A stretch of 64,000 nucleotides of DNA, taken from contig CAWFJZ010000044.1 in NCBI GenBank assembly GCA_963816315.1, forward strand, positions 124,001-188,000. Direction: 5' to 3'. The DNA comes from CADEEN01 sp963816315. Lineage in GTDB: Bacteria > Pseudomonadota > Gammaproteobacteria > Burkholderiales > Burkholderiaceae_C. The first letter of the stretch is position 1. Each line of letters starts with the position of its first letter. The translations under genes were made by a program, and so were the position numbers. The notes beneath the pieces were generated by a model that was not told the DNA's origin, searched no databases, and saw only the letters and a list, made by a program, of their open reading frames with translations. Positions 44,424 to 55,240 of this stretch are shown piece after piece.

Positions 44424-45371
44424 ATGACGGCGAGCAACGAGGGCGCGGCGCGGCTGGCCTGGGGCGTCGTGCTGGCGCTGCTGATCGCGGCGCCCTTCAT
44501 CGGCGTCTATCCGGTGTTCGCGATGACCGCGCTGTGCTTCGCGATCTTCGCCTGCGCCTTCAACCTGCTGCTCGGCTTCACCGGCCTGCTGTCGTTCGGC
44601 CATGCGGCGTTCATGGGCTCGGCAGCCTACGCCACCGGCTGGCTGGTGCGCAGCGCCGGCTGGCCGCCCGAGCTGGGTGTGCTGGCGGGCACCGTCGTCG
44701 CCGGCGCGCTCGGCCTCGTCGTCGGCCTGATCGCGATCCGCCGACAGGGCATCTACTTCGCGATGATCACGCTGGCGATGGCGCAGATGATCTACTTCGT
44801 CTGCCTGCAGGCGCCGTTCACCGGCGGCGAAGACGGCCTGCAGGGCGTGCCGCGCGGCAAGCTCTTCGGCGTCATCCCGATGGACAGCGATCTGGTGCTC
44901 TATTACGTGGTGCTGGCCGTCTTCGTCGCCGTCTTCCTGGCCATCATCCGCATCGTGCATTCGCCTTACGGCCAGGTGTTGAAGGCGATCCGCGAGAACG
45001 AGCCGCGCGCCATCTCGCTCGGCTACGACGTTGACCGCTACAAGCTGCTGGCCTTCGTGCTGTCAACGGCGATCGCCGGCCTGGCGGGGTCGCTGAAGAC
45101 CCTGGTGCTGGGCTTTGCAACGCTCTCGGACGTGCACTGGTCCCTGTCGGGCGAGGTCGTGCTGATGACGCTGCTCGGCGGGCTGGCGACGTTCGCCGGG
45201 CCGGTGATCGGCGCCTTCCTCATCATCGGCTTGCAGAACTTCCTCGCCGATCGCGTCGGGTCGTGGGTGACGGTGATCATCGGCGTGATCTTCGTCGTCT
45301 GCGTGCTGGCGTTTCGCAAGGGCATCGTCGGCGAGTTGCTGGCCTGGCGGCAGCGGCGCAGTTCGCGCTGA
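44424..45371 (+). CDS. livM: Branched-chain amino acid/amide ABC transporter permease
   Basis: 315 residues, LivM family. FTGLLSFGHAAFMGSAAYAT and RIVHSPYGQVLKAIRENEPR are the family blocks, and about nine helices are visible. It ends the iclR-livGFKHM operon and converges on a cytochrome gene with a 10-bp gap. Confidence 0.93.
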   Translation: MTASNEGAARLAWGVVLALLIAAPFIGVYPVFAMTALCFAIFACAFNLLLGFTGLLSFGHAAFMGSAAYATGWLVRSAGWPPELGVLAGTVVAGALGLVVGLIAIRRQGIYFAMITLAMAQMIYFVCLQAPFTGGEDGLQGVPRGKLFGVIPMDSDLVLYYVVLAVFVAVFLAIIRIVHSPYGQVLKAIRENEPRAISLGYDVDRYKLLAFVLSTAIAGLAGSLKTLVLGFATLSDVHWSLSGEVVLMTLLGGLATFAGPVIGAFLIIGLQNFLADRVGSWVTVIIGVIFVVCVLAFRKGIVGELLAWRQRRSSR

Positions 45372-45381
45372 GCGACGGCCT

Positions 45382-45855
45382 TCAGTACTTCACCTTGATT
45401 TTGTCGAGCTGCTCTTTGCTGGCGGCAGGCACATCGCCGCGCTGGCTCCAGCGATTGAGGTTCCATGCGCCGTCGCCCAACCAGGCCTTGACCAGCTTCA
45501 GATTCGCAGCGCGTTCGGCGTCGGTCGCTCCCAAGTAGAGGTACATGTTGCCGGGCTTGCCGCCGGCGTATTGACTCGTCCCGTCGTCGAGTCTGCGCAT
45601 CAGGGCGCCGGTATCCGGCCAGGCGATGAAGGCGATGAATCGCTCGTAGGTGTCCATGCGCGGCCCCTGCGACTTGTCCGCAAAACCCTTCTCGTCGAGC
45701 AGGAAGTCGGCGCGTTCAGGCGAATTCGCGCCGTGGCAGGCGATGCACTTGGATTGCCACAGCGGCGCGATGACGCCGCGATAGCTCACTTCCTGTGCTG
45801 ATGCCATGCTGCCGCCCAGCAACAAGGCCAGTGTCGCTGTCAGGGTCTTGACCAT
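45382..45855 (-). CDS. Small exported cytochrome c
   Basis: 157 residues. A signal peptide (TLTATLALLLGGSMASA) is followed by one heme-attachment motif, CIACH, in SKCIACHGANSPER. The rest has no second heme site. Likely a periplasmic electron carrier or domain of unknown partner. ATG 45855 is chosen because it starts the signal peptide; the frame stays open upstream across the end of the helicase gene but is not protein-like there. Confidence 0.75.
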   Translation of the reverse strand: MVKTLTATLALLLGGSMASAQEVSYRGVIAPLWQSKCIACHGANSPERADFLLDEKGFADKSQGPRMDTYERFIAFIAWPDTGALMRRLDDGTSQYAGGKPGNMYLYLGATDAERAANLKLVKAWLGDGAWNLNRWSQRGDVPAASKEQLDKIKVKY

Positions 45856-46001
45856 CGGGGCCTTCTTGAAGTGACGGGACTCCAAGGTAGCGCAGCGATC
45901 CATCGCCGGCTTGCGATGGATCAAGCCGTGGTTCTGAGAGTGCTCGTCCGCGGGCTCCACCAGAGACGAAAGGTGACGTTCGCAGGCTCGACACAGCGAG
46001 C

Positions 46002-49000
46002 TCATGCATCCCCCCGCAACAACGCCAACAACGCCCCTGCATCCATCACCGCGCCGCCATCCTGCCCGCCGAGGATGCCCTCGGCGAGTTCGCGCTTGCT
46101 GCGGTGCAGGCGCACGATGCGGTCTTCGATCGAGCCTTGGGTGACGAGGCGATAGACGGTGACCGGGCGCAACTGGCCGATGCGGTGGGCGCGGCCCGAG
46201 GCCTGGTCTTCGGCGGCGGGGTTCCACCACGGGTCGGCAATGATCACGTAGTCGGCGGCGGTGAGGTTGAGGCCGAAGCCGCCCGCCTTCAGGCTGATGA
46301 GGAAGAAGTCGCCGCTGCCTTGCTGGAAGGCGGCGACGCGCTTGCCGCGCTCTGCCGCCGGCGTGCTGCCGTCGAGGTATTGGTAGGCGAGGCCCGCAGC
46401 GTCGAGGCGTTCGCGCAGCAGCGCGAGGAAGTCGGTGAACTGGCTGAACACCAGCGCCTTGTGTTTGCCGGCGACGAGCTCGACGGCCAGGCGCTCGAAC
46501 TCCTGCACCTTGGCGCCGACGAGGCCGAGTTCGGGTGCGACCAGGCGTGGGTCGCAGGCCGCGCGGCGCAGTTTGGTCAGCGCGGCGAGCAGGTGAATCT
46601 GCGCTTGGCCCGGCGCCGCGCCGTCGCTGATCACCCGGTTGACGCTGTCTTCGGCTTGCTGGCGCAGCACTTCGAGCAGCGCGCGTTCGCGCTTGCCGGG
46701 CACGACCTCGTGGACGATCTCTGTGCGCGGCGGCAGGTCGGTCAGCACCTCGCCCTTGGTTCGGCGCAACAGGAAGGGCGCGACGAGGCGGCGCAGGCGG
46801 CGCGAGGCTTGTGCGTCGCCGTCACGCTCGATCGGGCCGGCAAAACGCTGGTTGAATTGTTCGGCGCTGCCGAGCAGGCCAGGGTTGGCAAAGCCCATGA
46901 TCGACCACAGTTCGCCCAGGCGGTTTTCGATCGGCGTGCCGGTGAGCGCCAGGCGAAAGCCGGCGTCGATGCGTGATGCCGCTTTGGCGCGTCGCGTGGC
47001 GGCGTTCTTGATGGCCTGCGCTTCGTCGAGCACGGCGCTGTGCCATTCGCGGCCGGCCAGAAGATCGGCGTCGCGCTGCAGCAGTGCGTAAGAGCACAGC
47101 AGCACCTGGCCGGGGCCGAGCGCGCGCACCTGGCGGCGGCGCGCGGTGAGGCGGGCGCTGTCGGCCTCGGGCGTGTCTTCATCGTCGTCCGTCATCTCGT
47201 TGTCGATGACTTCGCCGACATCGCCATACATCTGCACGTCGAGCGACGGCGCAAAGCGTGCGGCTTCGCTGACCCAGTTGCTGCACACCGACGTCGGCGC
47301 CACCACCAGCGCCGCGCCGCCGGCCGCGCGTTCGAGCAGCACGGCCAATGTCATCAAGGTCTTGCCCAGGCCCATGTCATCGGCCAGGCAGGCGCCGAAG
47401 CCGCTGGCGGACAGGCGCATCAACCAGCGAAAGCCTGCCTGCTGGTAGTCGCGCAGATCGGCCTGCAAGGTGTTGGGCAACTCGAAGCGGCGCTCTTGCG
47501 CGTCGGCCCACGCAGTGCTGCGCTTGCGCCACGCAGCGTCGCCTTCGAGCTGCAACTCGCCCGCTTGCTGGCTCCACGCCAACGCGGCGATGCTGGGCAC
47601 GCGCTGGCCGTCCTTGTGCGGCTGCACGACGGCGTTCAGGTCGGCGAGCTGCTGGCGCAGGCCGTCGCTCAGGGCCAGGAAGTCGCCGTCGCCGAGTGCG
47701 ACATAGCGGCGCTTGCCGGCCTGCACCAGTTCGAGCAGCGAGGCGAGGCGCAGCACTTCGCCATCGTCGAGCGCAAGTTCGCCGTCGAGCGTGAGCCAAT
47801 CGCCGCGGCTGGTCACGTTCAACGTCACCGCCTTCGCGGTGACGGCGCGCACGCGCAGCGGCTTGCCCTTGGGCCATTCGCTGACGATGCCGGGCGCTTG
47901 GGCGGCCAGCGCTTCCACCAGGGCCAGCGACTGTTCGGCATCGTCGATCTGCCACGCGTGCACGCCGTCGTCGAGAAACTCCGCAGCCTGCAGCAATGCC
48001 GACACGCGCGTGCGTTCGGCGTCGAGTTGGCGCCGCGTGAACAGCGTCGCGCCCTGATGCACGGTGGTCACGCGCTCGCGGCCGGCGCCGGGCGCCAGGC
48101 GCGGGCCGAAGTCGCCGAAAGGCGCGGCCACCAGCGTCAAGTCGAGGCCGCCGCCGCGCGGCGTCAGCTCGGCGCGCAGCGTGTCGCTGGCCGGCACTTC
48201 ATGGCCGGCTTCGGCGTCGCTGGCAATCTGGAAATGTGTCGCCAGCACGCGCAGCGCAGCGTCGAGCTCGGCCTTCTCCGTGGCCGGCACCTGCCAGCCC
48301 TGCGTCACCAGCTCAGCCACGCGCAACTGCGCCGGCGTCGTGCGCACCAGGCGCGCGCGTTCCGTGCCGTCGGCGATGAGCAAGGTCTGCCGCGCGCGCT
48401 CTGTCGCGCCTTGTTCGCGCGGCGAGACGTAGGCGTAGAGATCGTCGTCTTTTCCTTTGGCCGGCGGCGCGAGCAGCGGATCGACGAGGCGAAACGCGAT
48501 GTGCTCGCCGCGCGTCATGACTTCGAGCGCGGGCAGCGCTTCGGCGACTTCGATGAAGCGCTGCGGCTCGCTCGCCCAGGCCACATGCGGGTGGCGCACC
48601 AGCGCGGCCGCGGCCAGCGCCGTGTCGAGGAAAGGCTTGTTGCCGAAGTCCTGGCGCAAGACCGCGCGCAGCACGGCGGCGTCGTGCGTCGGCAAATCCT
48701 TGCGCTTGATCAGCGTGGCCAATGTCACCGGCTTGGCCTTGCCGAGGCCGCGTGTGCTGGCCTTTTGTTCGAGCGGCTCGATGGCGGTGATGCGGCAGCT
48801 CTTGGCATCGACGCTCACGGTCCAGATCAGGCGGTCGCCTTGCGCACTGGCTTCCCGCTTGCCCGCGGGGCCGTGGCCGAGCGCGACGATCGACGCCAGC
48901 GCTTCGCGCCAGCGGTCTTGCGCGGCGCCGATGAAAAACGGCATTGCCGCGTCTGCGACATCAGGGGCTTCGTTCAGCAATTGCGCCACGCGCGCGCCGC

Positions 49001-50263
49001 GCCATGCGCGCCAGCCACAGCAGGCCGGCGTTGCGCAAGCGTGTCTCGAGGTACGCGCCGTGCTCGCGCAAGCGGTCTTGCGCGCTGCGCGGGGCCAGCT
49101 CGATGCGCAGCCACGCGGCGAGCAGCAGGTGCTGCAACTGTTCGAGCGAGTCGCGCGGGTTGTTCGGGCTGCGGGCCAACTGGAAGTGCTTGGCATTGAT
49201 CGGCGAGTCGCCCAGGCGCTGGTCGATGGCCGATTGCCACAGGCCCCAGAAGGTGTACGGCTGCGCTTCGCGTTTGCCCGATTCAGCGGCGGCGAACTTG
49301 CGCGCCTTGACCCACGCGGCGGGCTCGGGTTGCGCCAACAGCGCCAGGGTGTAGAGCCAGGCAATCGACGGCGGCAGCAGGTGCTTGCGCTTGCCGGTCT
49401 CGGCCGTCAGCGCTTTCAACGCGGCTTCGAAACGCGCGCTGCCCTCCGCGAACCGGCCCTCGGCGATGTCGATGCCGGCCAGCACGGCTTGCGCTTCTGG
49501 TGTGTCGATGCGCGCCAGCAACTCGCGTGCGCCCTCGAACTGCTCGCGAAAGAGCAGCGTTTCGGCCAGCCGGTAGTGCAGGTGTGCGGGCACCTTCTTC
49601 GGCGTCGCGTGGAGCTGCGCCAGCAGCCAGTCGAGCAGGGCGACGATGTCGGCTTCGGCATCGTCGGCCGCCATGGCGAGCACGTTGTCGGCCAGGCCGC
49701 AAACAAATGTGACGTCGAGGCGGCCCAACAGTTCGATGTCGAACGGGTCGAGCAGCGCCTGGCGAAAAGCCACCGCGCCGAACTGACTCGGCCCGACCAT
49801 CGCCGCGAAGTGGTTGAAGGTCTCGGCACTGCGCCCGCAGTGGATGACGATGCGCATCGCCGCGGCGCAGGTGGCGCTGTCGAAGATCTCCATGCCCCAG
49901 CCACGGTCGAAGTGGTGGCGCTTGCGCCAGGCCTGCCACCAGAACTCGCGGCGGGTCTCGTCCTGCACGAGGGCGCGAAAACGCTGCCAACCGGACTCGC
50001 GCGGCGCGCTCCAGCGGCCCCGTTCGTCGCGCGCCGCGAGCTCTAGTTCGGCCAGTTCGTCGAGCAGGCGGCGCACTTCGGCGTTGTGGAAGCCGCTGCC
50101 GCGCGCGGTGCGGCAGCCTGCTGCGGTCGAGCAGGTCGATCAACTGGTTGGCGGTCAGCGGCGCTTGCGAGAACGCCAGCGCGTCGAAGATCACTTCGCG
50201 ATCCGGGCTCTGGGTCGGCGCCGTGTCGGTCAGGAACGTCGATTGGGCGGCGGGCACTTTCAT
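46002..50263 (-). CDS. Large SNF2-family DEAD/DEAH helicase (two frameshifts)
   Basis: About 1420 residues. The C-terminal 450 form a SNF2 motor: Walker A DDMGLGKT, VLDEAQAIKNA, GTPIENRLGELWSI, LVFSQFTDFLALL, and DPWWNPAAEDQASGRAHRIGQ. The first ~950 residues are a long helical extension with no motif I know, perhaps for DNA or partner binding. Frame changes lie near 50112 (after LLDRSRLPHRAR) and near 49000 (before VAQLLNEAPDVAD). SNF2 proteins translocate on dsDNA and remodel protein-DNA complexes. It diverges from leuC with 54 bp between starts. Confidence 0.88.
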
Positions 50264-50317
50264 CGGGCCAGTTTAGGGCGGTGCGCGGCGTGGTGGCTTG
50301 CGCGACAATCGCCTGCC

Positions 50318-51740
50318 ATGACAGCACGCACCCTCTACGACAAGCTCTGGGACGAGCACGCCGTCCACGCCGAGGACGACGGCACGACCATCCTCTACAT
50401 CGACCGCCACCTCGTGCACGAGGTGACGAGTCCGCAGGCCTTCGAGGGCCTGCGCCTGGCGGGCCGCAAGGTCTGGCGGACGAGTTCGATCGTCGCCACC
50501 GCCGACCACAACACGCCCACGCAGGGCTGGGAGCGCGGCTACGACGGCATCGTCGATCCGACCTCGCGCCAACAGGTGGCGACGCTCGACGCGAACATCT
50601 TGGCCTTCGGCGCGGCGGCGTACTTCCCCTTCCTCGACAAGCGCCAGGGCATCGTGCATGTGATCGGCCCCGAGCAGGGCGCGACGCTGCCGGGCATGAC
50701 CGTCGTCTGCGGCGATTCGCACACCAGCACGCACGGCGCGTTCGGCGCGCTGGCGCACGGCATCGGCACCAGCGAGGTCGAGCATGTGCTGGCGACGCAG
50801 ACGCTGCTGACGAAGAAGGCGAAGAACCTGCTGGTGCGTGTCGATGGCGTGTTGCCGCGCGGCTGCACGGCCAAGGACATCGTGCTCGCGGTCATCGGCA
50901 GGATCGGCACCGCGGGCGGCACCGGCTACACGATCGAGTTCGGCGGCAGCGCGATCCGCGCGCTGTCGATGGAAGGGCGGATGACGGTGTGCAACATGGC
51001 GATCGAGGCCGGTGCGCGCGCGGGACTCGTCGCCGTCGATGAGAAGACGATCGAGTACGTGCGTGGCCGGCCGTTTGCGCCGACGGGCGCGGCGTTCGAC
51101 ATGGCGGCGGCGTACTGGCGGACGTTGAAGTCAGACGAAGGGGCCCAGTTCGATCGCGTCGTCGAACTCGATGCCAGCACGCTTGTGCCGCAGGTCACTT
51201 GGGGCACGTCACCGGAAATGGTGGTCTCGATCGACGACCGCGTGCCCGACCCCGAGCGCGAGAAGGATGCCGACCAAGCGCGACGCCATCGAGCGCGCGT
51301 TGACCTACATGGGCCTGGCGCCGAACAAGCGCATCGACGACATCCGCATCGACAAGGTCTTCATCGGCTCGTGCACCAACAGCCGCATCGAAGACCTGCG
51401 CGAGGCGGCGGCGGTGGTCAAGCGCCTGGGCAGGCGTGTCGCCGGCAACGTCAGGTTGGCGATGGTCGTGCCCGGCTCGGGCCTGGTGAAAGCGCAAGCC
51501 GAGCGCGAGGGCCTGCACGAGGTCTTCAAGGCCGCCGGCTTCGAGTGGCGCGAACCCGGCTGCTCGATGTGCCTGGCGATGAACGCCGACCGGTTGGAGC
51601 CCGGCGAGCGTTGTGCTTCGACGAGCAACCGCAACTTCGAAGGCCGCCAGGGGCAGGGCGGTCGCACGCACCTGGTGAGCCCGGCGATGGCCGCTGCAGC
51701 GGCCATCGAGGGCCACTTCGTCGATGTGAGGCGTCTATGA
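50318..51740 (+). CDS. leuC: 3-isopropylmalate dehydratase large subunit (frameshifted)
   Basis: 473 residues after repair. Leucine biosynthesis: with LeuD it isomerises 2- to 3-isopropylmalate. GDSHTSTHGAFGALAHGIGT, IGSCTNSR and EPGCSMCLAMN supply [4Fe-4S] ligands. One extra base near 51268 shifts REKDADQARR to the frame MPTKRDAIERALTYMG. Stop and LeuD start overlap (ATGA). It starts the leuCD-orf-leuB-asd run. Confidence 0.95.
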
Positions 51741-52384
51741 ATCCGTTCACTATCCACAAAGGTCTGGTTGCGCCACTCGACCGCGCCAACGTCGATACCG
51801 ACGCCATCATTCCCAAGCAATTCCTGAAGTCGATCAAGCGCTCCGGCTTCGGGCCGAACCTGTTCGACGCTTGGCGCTACCTCGACAAGGGCGAGCCGGG
51901 CCAGGATCCGGCGACGCGCAAGGCCAACCCCGACTTCGTGCTCAACCAGGCGCGCTACCGCGGCGCGTCGGTGCTGTTGGTGCGGGAGAACTTCGGCTGC
52001 GGTTCGAGCCGTGAGCACGCGCCGTGGGCGATCGAGCAGTACGGCTTTCGCGCGCTGATCGCGCCGAGCTACGCCGATATCTTCTTCAACAACTGCTTCA
52101 AGAATGGCCTGCTGCCGATCGTTCTGCCCGACAGCCAGGTGGCGAAACTCTTCGACGAGGTCGCGGCCTTCGTCGGCTATTCACTGACGATCGACTTGCC
52201 GCGCCAGGTCATCGTCAAGCCCGATGGCAACGAGTTGCCGTTCGACGTGCAGCCCTTCCGCAAGCAGTGCCTCGTCAATGGCTGGGACGACATCGGCCTG
52301 ACGCTGCGCCATGCCGACAAGATCCGCGCCTTCGAGGCCGAGCGCCTGGCGAGCCGGCCGTGGTTGGAAGGCCGCCCACTCTGA
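51737..52384 (+). CDS. leuD: 3-isopropylmalate dehydratase small subunit
   Basis: 215 residues, the swivel domain of isopropylmalate isomerase, with VDTDAIIPKQFLKSIKRSGF and NFGCGSSREHAPWAIEQYGF. It overlaps leuC by 4 bp and the next small gene by 1 bp (TGATG), so all are translationally coupled. Confidence 0.97.
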   Translation: MNPFTIHKGLVAPLDRANVDTDAIIPKQFLKSIKRSGFGPNLFDAWRYLDKGEPGQDPATRKANPDFVLNQARYRGASVLLVRENFGCGSSREHAPWAIEQYGFRALIAPSYADIFFNNCFKNGLLPIVLPDSQVAKLFDEVAAFVGYSLTIDLPRQVIVKPDGNELPFDVQPFRKQCLVNGWDDIGLTLRHADKIRAFEAERLASRPWLEGRPL

Positions 52385-52674
52385 TGCAGTTATGGCTGCA
52401 CAGCGTGGTGTTCGCACGCGCCTGGTTGACGTTCATCGTTCTGGTGGTCTCGTTCCTCGTCTTTGGCGGCGGCACCTACAACCTGTTCCTGCTGTTGAAG
52501 GCCAACCTCGGTCTGATCGCCGAGCATGGCTGGCAGGCGCTGGCCGACGGCGCGGCGCAGCAGTTCATCGAGTTGTTGTTCACCGCGGCGCTGAGCATGG
52601 CCGCCTATGTCTTGTTCAAGGCCTGCGAGCACCGCTTGGTGCACCGGCTGTGTGATCCGAAGGAAGTGCAGTGA
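52384..52674 (+). CDS. Small membrane protein between leuD and leuB
   Basis: 96 residues with two predicted membrane helices, ARAWLTFIVLVVSFLVFGGG and near FIELLFTAALSMAAYVLF, and a charged C-terminus. It overlaps leuD at TGATG and leuB likewise, which argues for real translation. I recall unannotated small proteins in this position in other Burkholderiales, but know no function. Confidence 0.75.
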   Translation: MQLWLHSVVFARAWLTFIVLVVSFLVFGGGTYNLFLLLKANLGLIAEHGWQALADGAAQQFIELLFTAALSMAAYVLFKACEHRLVHRLCDPKEVQ

Positions 52675-53775
52675 TGGCCAAGAAGATTGCAGTGCTGCCG
52701 GGCGACGGCATCGGCACCGAGATCGTCGAACAGGCGCTGCGCGTGCTGCGTGCGCTGGAGTTGCCGCTGGAGATGGAAACTGCGCTCGTCGGCGGCGCGG
52801 CTTATGAAGCGCATGGCCATCCGCTGCCCGAGGCGACGCTGCAACTGGCCAAGGACAGCGATGCGATCCTCTTCGGCGCCGTCGGCGACTGGAAGTACGA
52901 CAAGCTCGAACGCGCGCTGCGCCCCGAGCAGGCGATCCTCGGCCTGCGCAAGCACCTCGGCCTGTTCGCCAACTTCCGCCCGGCGCTGTGCTACGAGCAG
53001 TTGACGCATGCGTCGTCGCTGAAGCCCGAGCTGGTGTCGGGTCTGGACATCCTGATCATCCGCGAGCTCACGGGCGACATCTACTTCGGCCAGCCGCGCG
53101 GCCGCCGCACCGCCGTCGATGGCCATTTCCCCGGCAGCGAAGAAGCCTTCGACACGATGCGCTACTCGCGCCCGGAGATCGAGCGCATCGCGCATGTGGC
53201 GTTTCAGGCGGCGAGGAAACGCAGCAAGCGGGTGACGAGCGTCGATAAAGCCAACGTGCTCGAAACCTTCCAGTTCTGGAAGGACGTCGTCACCGAGGTT
53301 CACGCGCAGTACCCGGACGTCGAGCTCGACCACATGTACGTCGATAACGCAGCAATGCAGTTGGTGAAAGCGCCGAAGAAATTCGACGTCGTCGTCACCG
53401 GCAACATGTTCGGCGACATCCTCTCCGACGAAGCGGCGATGCTCACCGGCTCGATCGGCATGCTGCCCTCGGCCTCGCTCGACAAGAACAACAAGGGCCT
53501 GTACGAGCCGAGCCACGGCAGCGCGCCCGACATCGCGGGCAAGGATCTGGCCAATCCGCTGGCTACAATCTTGTCCGCTGCCATGATGCTTCGTTTCACG
53601 CTCCAACAACCCGAAGCTGCCGACCGGATCGAGTCGGCGGTCAAGAGCCGTGCTGTCCGCGGGCTATCGCACCGCGGACATCTGGAGCGAGGGCACGAAG
53701 AAGGTCGGCACGCGCGCGATGGGCGATGCGGTCGTGGCCGCCCTGATCACCACCAAAACGATTACCAAGAGCTAG
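52674..53775 (+). CDS. leuB: 3-isopropylmalate dehydrogenase (frameshifted)
   Basis: 366 residues after repair. Oxidatively decarboxylates 3-isopropylmalate with NAD. KIAVLPGDGIGTEIVEQALR, RELTGDIYFGQPRG, and SVDKANVLETFQFW are diagnostic. Near 53647 one extra base (AAGAGCC) shifts the last 40 residues; the corrected frame reads AVLSAGYRTADIWSEGTKKV and ends at 53775. ATG 52674 overlaps the stop of the small membrane protein. Confidence 0.95.
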
Positions 53776-53861
53776 CAGCTCCGGATCGTTTCGCCCCTTC
53801 ATCGGACCCCGGCGACACGAGCCGGGACACTCGAGGGGTCCGTGACGCAAGGAAAACTGAA

Positions 53862-54989
53862 ATGGCACTCGTAGGATTGGTCGGCTGGCGCGGCATGGTG
53901 GGCTCGGTGCTCCTGGACCGCATGCAGGCCGAAGGCGACTTCGCGCTCATCGAGCCGGTGTTCTTCTCGACGTCCAACGCCGGCGGCGCTGCGCCGAAGT
54001 TCGCGAAGAACGAAACCAAACTCTTCGACGCCAACGACATCGCCGCGTTGAAGCGCTGCGACATCGTCATCACCGCGCAGGGTGGCGAGTACACCAAGGC
54101 CGTCTATCCGCAGTTGCGCGCCGCCGGCTGGAAGGGCTACTGGATCGACGCCGCGAAGACGCTGCGCATGAACGACGACGCGGTGATCGCGCTCGACCCG
54201 GTCAACCTGCCGGTGATCCAGAACGCGCTGGCCAAGGGCGTCAAGGACTTCATCGGCGGCAATTGCACGGTGAGCTGCATGCTGATGGGCGTCGGCGCGT
54301 TGTTCAAGGCCGACCTCGTCGAGTGGATGAGCGCCAGCACTTACCAGGCCGCCAGCGGCGGCGGCGCGCAGCACATGCGCGAGCTGCTGACGCAGATGGG
54401 CACGGTCCATGCCAGCGTCAAGGCGCTGCTCGCCGACCCGGCCAGCGCGATCCTCGAGATCGACCGCCAGGTCGCGGCCACGCAGCGCGGCCTGTCCGCC
54501 GACGAAACGAAGAACTTCATGGTGCCGCTGGCCGGCAGCCTGATCCCTTGGATCGACGCCGACCGCAGCGACGGCACCAGCCTCGAAGAATGGAAGGGCG
54601 GCGCCGAGACCAACAAGATCCTCGGCCGCGGCCCGGGCTTCGGCACGCCGGCGACACCGATCGACTCGACCTGCGTGCGCGTCGGCGCGATGCGCTGCCA
54701 CAGCCAGTCGCTGACGATCAAGCTGAAGCAGGACGTGCCGCTGGCGGACATCGAATCGATGATCGCGGCCGACAACGAATGGGTGAAGGTCGTACCGAAC
54801 ACGCGCGAGGCCACGGTGCACAACCTGACGCCAGTGGCCGTGACCGGCACGATGAGCATCCCGGTCGGCCGCTTGCGCAAAATGGCCCTTGGGCCGCAGT
54901 ACCTCGGCGCCTTCACCATCGGCGACCAGTTGCTGTGGGGCGCCGCCGAGCCATTGCGGCGCATGCTGCGCATCCTGTTGGAGCACTGA
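53862..54989 (+). CDS. asd: Aspartate-semialdehyde dehydrogenase
   Basis: 375 residues, the enterobacterial-type (longer) Asd. It reduces aspartyl phosphate to aspartate semialdehyde for lysine, threonine and methionine. LVGWRGMVGSVLLDRM binds NADP, FIGGNCTVSCMLMG holds the catalytic Cys, and MRCHSQSLTIKL contains the conserved His. AAGGAAAACTGAA precedes ATG 53862. An 86-bp gap separates it from leuB. Confidence 0.96.
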   Translation: MALVGLVGWRGMVGSVLLDRMQAEGDFALIEPVFFSTSNAGGAAPKFAKNETKLFDANDIAALKRCDIVITAQGGEYTKAVYPQLRAAGWKGYWIDAAKTLRMNDDAVIALDPVNLPVIQNALAKGVKDFIGGNCTVSCMLMGVGALFKADLVEWMSASTYQAASGGGAQHMRELLTQMGTVHASVKALLADPASAILEIDRQVAATQRGLSADETKNFMVPLAGSLIPWIDADRSDGTSLEEWKGGAETNKILGRGPGFGTPATPIDSTCVRVGAMRCHSQSLTIKLKQDVPLADIESMIAADNEWVKVVPNTREATVHNLTPVAVTGTMSIPVGRLRKMALGPQYLGAFTIGDQLLWGAAEPLRRMLRILLEH

Positions 54990-55092
54990 GCCGTTGGCGG
55001 GCTGCTGCACGCCGCGTCGTCGATTGACAACAAGTTCACGCCATGCTTCGGTTCGTAACCGCTGTGAGGCGGAGGTCAGACTTTGCATGAGC

Positions 55093-55121
55093 TTGTCTGC
55101 CTATATGCTTGATGCTATTGT
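55093..55121 (+). promoter_or_regulatory. Candidate sigma-70 promoter upstream of fimV
   Basis: TTGTCT (55093-55098) and TATTGT (55116-55121) are 17 bp apart in the most AT-rich stretch of the 251-bp asd-fimV gap. Transcription would start near 55128, leaving an untranslated leader of about 110 bases before the fimV start. The leader holds a few weak dyads and no recognised riboswitch. Confidence 0.45.
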
Positions 55122-55240
55122 GAATTTCAGGGCTGTACGGCTTTTGAACCTGGTATGACATCGGCAGCGCTCGCTCGGCATGCCCTGTCCCTCTGGCGGC
55201 GGACGGTTGTCCTGTCCGCCGCTCGTCATTGGGAGACGCT

